From Paraburkholderia sp. BCC1885 (lineage in GTDB: Bacteria; Pseudomonadota; Gammaproteobacteria; Burkholderiales; Burkholderiaceae): a stretch of 64,000 nucleotides of DNA. The translations under genes and the position numbers were made by a program. The notes under the pieces were generated by a model. That model was not told the origin of the DNA. It saw nothing but the letters and a program-made list of their open reading frames with translations, and searched no databases. This document shows, in pieces, positions 60,034 through 64,000 of this stretch (positions are counted from its first letter, which is position 1; every line of letters starts with the position of its first letter). The stretch lies in NCBI RefSeq assembly GCF_900996235.1, contig NZ_CAAJGM010000241.1, positions 124,001 to 188,000 on the forward strand, in the 5' to 3' direction.

Positions 60034-61806
60034 ATGATCAAGAAAACCAAATCGCAGCCGCACGACCCATACGCGCCGGTCGCCCGCAACCCGGTGCTCG
60101 CCTCGCCGCTGCCGGCGTGGCGCTCGAAATTCGTCGTCCTCGTGGTGTTCGCCGCATTTGGGATGCTGGCGGCGCGCGCCTTCTGGGTGCAAGTCGTTAA
60201 TCAGGATTTCTACGTGGTGCAAGGGCAGAAGCGCTATCAGCGCACGATCGCGCTCGACGCCACTCGCGGACGGATCGTCGACCGCAATGGCTCGATGCTC
60301 GCGGTCAGTCTCGCTACGGTCGAAATCTGGGTCACGCCGAAGCTGCTCGACGAAAGCAGTATCGTGCCGCTCGCCGGCCTGCTCGACATGCCGCTTGCGG
60401 AAGTGCGCCGGCGGGTCGCGGGCGACAAATCGTTCGTGCTGCTCAAGCGCCAGGTGGATGCCGACACCGCCAGCCGGCTCGACAAACTGGCGCTCGCGGG
60501 CGTTACGCAGATCGTCGACTCGAAACGCTTTTACCCAGAAGGCGAATCGGCGGCGCACGTCGTGGGCTTTACGGATATCGAGGACCAGGGCCAGGAAGGC
60601 GTCGAACTCGCGGCCAACCTGCAACTGAACGGCGCCGCGGGCGAGCGCGAAGTGATCCGCGATCGCCTCGGCCGCGCGGTCTCGGAGACGCGCCCGCTGG
60701 TGCCGGCCCATAACGGCGCGACGATCCGCCTGACCATCGACCGCCGCATCCAGCAACTCGCCTACGCGCAACTGAAGGCGGCGGTGGCGAAACACAGCGC
60801 CGAAGCCGGCAGCGTCGTCGTGCTGGATGCGCGCAACGGCGAGATCCTCGCGCTCGCCAACTATCCGAGCTTCGACCCGAACGACCGCACGCGCCTGAGC
60901 GGCCGGCAATTGCGCAACCGCGCCGTCGTCGATACTTTCGAGCCGGGTTCGACCATCAAGCCGGTCGTCGTCGCCTTGTCGATGGATCAAGGCAAGATCG
61001 GGCCGCAAACACTCGTCGATACCTCGCCGGGTTGGTATCGGATCGGGCCGTCGATCATTCACGACACCTCGAATCACGGCGTGATGACGGTCGCGGAAGC
61101 GGTCCAGAAGTCGAGCAACATTGCGCTGGCGAAAATCGCCCTCAACCTGCCCGCCGAAACGATCTGGAACAAGTATCAGGAATACGGGCTGGGACGCCGG
61201 CCCGAACTGACCTTCCCCGGCGCCGCGGCGGGCAAGGTGCGGCCGTTCAGGCGCTGGCGGCCCATCGAACAGGCCACCATGGCTTACGGCTATGGGCTGT
61301 CGGCGTCGTTGCTGCAGCTCGCGCAGGTGTACACGGCGTATGCCGGCGACGGCACGCTGCATCCGGCGCGGCTGCTGCTGAAAGAAGAGACAGCGGCCGC
61401 TCCGGCGAGTGACCACGCCGATGCATCCGATGGCGCCAACACGCTTTTTGCCGCTGCAGACCCCGCCCATCCGGTGACGACACCCGCAACCGCGCGCGCC
61501 ATCCGCTCGATGCTCGAAATGGCGACCGGAACGGGCGGCACAGGACAGGCGGCGCTCGTCGGCGGCTACCGGGTTGGCGGCAAGACCGGGACCGCGCGCA
61601 AGCAGATCGGCACCTCATACGCGAAGAATCGCTATCGCGCGCTGTTCGTCGGCATGGCGCCGATGAGCGATCCGCGTTTGATCGTCGCGGTGATGATCGA
61701 CGATCCGGCCGGCCGCGCGTTTTACGGCGGCACCGTGGCGGGCCCCGTGTTCGGTGCGGTGACGGGCGGCGCGCTGCAATTGCTGGGTGTGCCGCCCGAC
61801 GCCTGA
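60034..61806 (+). CDS. ftsI: Peptidoglycan D,D-transpeptidase (FtsI/PBP3-like)
   Basis: A 590-residue class B penicillin-binding protein. One membrane helix (about residues 33-52) is followed by the RGRIVDRNG segment of the dimerisation domain (from about 78). The active-site motifs are STIK (S306-K309, the acylated serine), SSN (360-362) and KTG (517-519). ATG 60034 is chosen; an upstream GTG at 59986 would add 16 residues. It is outside any division cluster: its neighbours are a chemoreceptor and a lactonase. It may be a second, non-essential paralogue; the gene symbol refers to the family. Confidence 0.85.
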   Translation: MIKKTKSQPHDPYAPVARNPVLASPLPAWRSKFVVLVVFAAFGMLAARAFWVQVVNQDFYVVQGQKRYQRTIALDATRGRIVDRNGSMLAVSLATVEIWVTPKLLDESSIVPLAGLLDMPLAEVRRRVAGDKSFVLLKRQVDADTASRLDKLALAGVTQIVDSKRFYPEGESAAHVVGFTDIEDQGQEGVELAANLQLNGAAGEREVIRDRLGRAVSETRPLVPAHNGATIRLTIDRRIQQLAYAQLKAAVAKHSAEAGSVVVLDARNGEILALANYPSFDPNDRTRLSGRQLRNRAVVDTFEPGSTIKPVVVALSMDQGKIGPQTLVDTSPGWYRIGPSIIHDTSNHGVMTVAEAVQKSSNIALAKIALNLPAETIWNKYQEYGLGRRPELTFPGAAAGKVRPFRRWRPIEQATMAYGYGLSASLLQLAQVYTAYAGDGTLHPARLLLKEETAAAPASDHADASDGANTLFAAADPAHPVTTPATARAIRSMLEMATGTGGTGQAALVGGYRVGGKTGTARKQIGTSYAKNRYRALFVGMAPMSDPRLIVAVMIDDPAGRAFYGGTVAGPVFGAVTGGALQLLGVPPDA

Positions 61807-61911
61807 TGCTCGCCTCAACCGCGCAAACTGCGAGGGATAGCGCCGTCAAACGACGCCTGCCGAGGCCGCCCTTCTAACGACCACTCAGCCAACGACAACT
61901 CAGCCCGCGAT

Positions 61912-63024
61912 TCAGCGCTCCGGGCCGAACACCACGCACACCGGGCTGCCGGTATCGATCACCGTCGCTTCGGATTGCGGCAGCAGCGTCGCGGCATCCA
62001 GAGCGCGGCTCACGATGGTATGGCTCAGTTCGTTGGCCACCAGCAGACGGCGGCCGTCGGGCGTCAGCGCGATGAAGCGCGGGCAATTGCCGAGTGCCGG
62101 CGCGAACGCGACGGGCGTGCCGGCGTGGCCGTCGGCGTCGAGCGGCACGCAGGCCACGGAATCGTGGCCGCGGTTCGACACATACAGCATGCGGCCCGAC
62201 GGATGCACGACGATACCGGCCACCCGGTTCGAACCGCTGTATTCGGGCGGCAGTGTCGAGACATGGCCGACGCAGGCAAGGCCGCCGGTTTCAGCATCGA
62301 ACGACAGCGTGGTGACGGTGGAATCCAGTTCGTTGGCCACGTAGATCAGCGCGGCTTCCGGATGAAACGCCGCATGGCGCGGACCGGCCGATTCGCGGCT
62401 CTGAAAGCGCTTGATGCGGGTTTCCGCCTGATCGACGCCGAGACGCACCGCGAACACCGCGTCGAGTCCCTTGTCCGGCACGATGTGCCACGCCGTAGCC
62501 GCCGCGCGGTTGACGAAGCGCGGCGCGTGATGCGGATGGGCGCCGTTCTGCTCGATACGATGCGGCCCCGGCTGGCCCGGCATCCCGACCAGCAGACGCA
62601 CCGGCTCAAGCATGCCGTCGGCGGCGATACCCAGCGCGGCCAGCGTGCCGGTCGCATAGTTGGCGATCACGAGTTCGCGCCCGTCGAGCGACAACTCCAG
62701 ATGGACGGGATTGATGCCGTTGCAGGACTGCCGGTTCAGAAAGCGCAGCGTGCCATTGCCGGCATCGACGGCGAAACTGCTCACCTCGGCCTGGTCGCCG
62801 TGGACCGTGTAAAGCCGGTCCCGAGCGCGATTCAGCGTAAGGAACGAGGGATTTGACAGCCCCTCGACCACCTGCCGAAGTTGCCAGACGCCTGACGCCG
62901 CATCCACCCGATAGACACTCAGACCCTTGCCGAGGGCTTTGCGCGCCGCCGTCGTGCGGCTACCGACGTAGGCCAGCCAGCCCGGCGCGTCGTTCGTGTC
63001 GTTGGTCGTTTCGTTCAAAGCCAT
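61912..63024 (-). CDS. Lactonase family seven-bladed beta-propeller (6-phosphogluconolactonase-like)
   Basis: A 370-residue cytosolic protein of the Pgl/YbhE family. The propeller repeats show as LSNPSFLTLNRARDRLYTVH, HPSGRMLYVSNRGHDSVACV and PRFIALTPDGRRLLVANELS, with the conserved His-His near HHAPRFVN. GGAG directly precedes the ATG. Such enzymes open aldonolactones. It is divergent from an MFS gene of the sugar-acid type at 63194, with a shared palindrome between them, which suggests aldonolactone use rather than central 6-phosphogluconolactone. Confidence 0.82.
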   Translation of the reverse strand: MALNETTNDTNDAPGWLAYVGSRTTAARKALGKGLSVYRVDAASGVWQLRQVVEGLSNPSFLTLNRARDRLYTVHGDQAEVSSFAVDAGNGTLRFLNRQSCNGINPVHLELSLDGRELVIANYATGTLAALGIAADGMLEPVRLLVGMPGQPGPHRIEQNGAHPHHAPRFVNRAAATAWHIVPDKGLDAVFAVRLGVDQAETRIKRFQSRESAGPRHAAFHPEAALIYVANELDSTVTTLSFDAETGGLACVGHVSTLPPEYSGSNRVAGIVVHPSGRMLYVSNRGHDSVACVPLDADGHAGTPVAFAPALGNCPRFIALTPDGRRLLVANELSHTIVSRALDAATLLPQSEATVIDTGSPVCVVFGPER

Positions 63025-63089
63025 CTCTCCACCGTTTTCGATCCGCCGCCGACGCCTTCGCGGCTGCGGCCCGCGAATTCATCATTGAC

Positions 63090-63105
63090 TTTTGTGTTTA
63101 CAAAA
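63090..63105. promoter_or_regulatory. GntR-like palindrome in divergent promoter region
   Basis: TTTTGT-GTTT-ACAAAA is a perfect 6-bp inverted repeat in the 169-base spacer between the lactonase and the MFS gene. A likely -35 box TTGACT (63085-63090) for the MFS gene abuts it, and an overlapping second repeat TACAA-N6-TTGTA (63099-63114) follows. The pattern suits a GntR- or LacI-family repressor; none is in view. Confidence 0.45.
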
Positions 63106-63193
63106 CGCATTGTACCGATTTTCGCGCCCGCTTCGCGGCGCGCCGGATCGAGCCGCGAACAGGACAGCGTGGCCTACAGGATTGGAGACACAA

Positions 63194-64000
63194 GTGAGCT
63201 TCAGGCGCGGCTGGGTACTGCTTTTCCTTTTTTCCCTCACGACGATCAACTATATGGATCGCGTGGTGCTGTCCGTCGCAGCCAGGCCCATCGCCAGCGA
63301 ATTTCATCTCTCGCCCATCAGCCTCGGCTATCTGTTCTCGTCCTTCATCTGGACCTACACGCTGTTCCTGATCCCGATGGGCCAGTTCGTCGACCGCTTC
63401 GGCACGCGGCGTGTGGCGGCGGCGGGCATCGGCATCTGGTCGCTCGCCACCATCCTCACCGGCGCCGCGAGCGCCTATAGCCTGCTGCTGGCTTCGCGGC
63501 TGGTGATGGGCGCAGGCGAGTCGAGCAGCAATCCGGTGTGTGCAAAAACCGTGCGCCAATGGATTCCGGCGCGCGAACGCGGCGCGGCCAACGCGGTGTT
63601 CAATGCCGGTTCGTTTGCCGGGCCGGCCTTTTGCCTCGCGCTGATCGGCGTGCTGATTTCGGCGTTCGGCTGGCGCTGGGCCTTCGTGATCTCGGGCTCG
63701 GTGGGTTTTATCTGGCTGGCGCTGTGGCTCTGCTTCTTCAATACGCCCGAACGCACCCGTTGGCTGCCGCAGGAAGAGCGCGCGATGATCCTGCGCGAAC
63801 GCAACAACGGCATGCTGACGCTCGATGAAGGCCAGCCCGACGGCCTGCTGCGTCTGCTGCGCTCGCGCACGCTGTGGGGCATCGCGCTGACCGAAGGCTG
63901 CAACATCTACGCGCAGTACCTGTTCCTCACCTGGCTGCCGTCGTATCTGCAGGCGACGCGCCACGTCTCGATCACCAGCAGCGGCTGGCTGAGCGGCGTG
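63194..64000 (+). CDS. MFS transporter, sugar-acid:H+ symporter type (3' end outside window)
   Basis: The first 269 residues of a permease running off the right edge. GTG 63194 has GGAG upstream; the N-terminus SFRRGWVLLFLFSLTTINYMDRVVLSVAA and the loop motif GQFVDRFGTRRVAAAGIG match the anion:cation symporter branch (GudP, ExuT, D-galactonate transporter). RLVMGAGESSSNPVCAKTVRQW continues the same pattern. It is divergent from the lactonase gene. The transported acid is not known. Confidence 0.85.
   Translation, partial: MSFRRGWVLLFLFSLTTINYMDRVVLSVAARPIASEFHLSPISLGYLFSSFIWTYTLFLIPMGQFVDRFGTRRVAAAGIGIWSLATILTGAASAYSLLLASRLVMGAGESSSNPVCAKTVRQWIPARERGAANAVFNAGSFAGPAFCLALIGVLISAFGWRWAFVISGSVGFIWLALWLCFFNTPERTRWLPQEERAMILRERNNGMLTLDEGQPDGLLRLLRSRTLWGIALTEGCNIYAQYLFLTWLPSYLQATRHVSITSSGWLSGV

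Noticed and set aside
1..64000. Search by eye for tRNA, rRNA, CRISPR, insertion-sequence ends and phage genes.
   Set aside because: No clover-leaf, regular spacer-repeat array, transposase motif or phage module was seen; small RNAs cannot be excluded without a covariance search.

Overview
The window is a 64 kb piece of a high-GC betaproteobacterial chromosome, most likely Burkholderia or Paraburkholderia. This is inferred from codon use, from the kinds of genes (WcaJ-type EPS cluster, PaoABC aldehyde oxidoreductase, PEP mutase fused to a nucleotidyltransferase, OFA transporter with its 43-residue partner) and from tight operons with ATGA overlaps. I see no rRNA, tRNA, CRISPR array, phage or insertion sequence. 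Functions are read from motifs in the translated sequence; no database search was run.

Layout. 1-8943 (minus strand) is an exopolysaccharide operon: priming glycosylphosphotransferase, Wza, Wzb, Wzc/BceF-like tyrosine kinase, WecB, WecC and a flippase cut by the window edge. 9389-12659 carries two MFS transporters, the second with a tiny partner protein. 12708-18959 holds a soluble sensor kinase, a DUF3830 protein, an AspT/YidE antiporter, a YadGH-like ABC exporter and a PaaI thioesterase. 19427-24534 is a five-gene chemosensory operon: a membrane-bound CheA-like kinase, an MCP-like fragment protein, two CheX-like proteins and a CheY. 25257-34402 holds a LMW phosphatase/ArsC, a PiT phosphate transporter, a UPF0104 membrane protein, a GT2, a GNAT, MntH, a YVTN beta-propeller, a sterol desaturase-type hydroxylase and a DUF4239 protein. 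35800-40685 has an MHYT-GGDEF-EAL protein coupled to an orphan membrane protein, then a bactofilin/coiled-coil/M23 peptidase operon. 41370-45787 has an aspartate carbamoyltransferase with an HTH-like N-terminus and a divergent sugar dehydrogenase/sugar-acid dehydratase pair. 45927-46876 encodes two small exported proteins. 47747-52435 is paoABC plus a MocA-like maturation factor. 52630-53509 has a PIG-L deacetylase and a Pro-rich peptide. 53592-57531 is an aminoethylphosphonate biosynthesis operon. The rest holds an MCP with a textbook terminator, a FtsI-like transpeptidase, a lactonase and a truncated MFS transporter.

Most unusual points. (1) 42721-42928, behind the sugar dehydrogenase, is a patchwork of three gene remnants: the start of an AraF-type sugar-binding protein, the end of an AraH-type permease and the C-terminus of an MCP, consistent with deletion of an arabinose ABC transporter. 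(2) Two copies of ATAGT-N3-ACTAT sit on the -10 regions of the two divergent sugar-catabolism promoters. (3) The chemosensory operon lacks CheW, CheR and CheB, contains a pseudo-receiver fused to CheX, and its two CheX-like proteins end in the same hexapeptide type GEL[DE]LF. (4) A near-consensus flagellar sigma-28 promoter lies upstream of that operon but points the other way. (5) A decayed GNAT acetyltransferase sits between the thioesterase and cheY.
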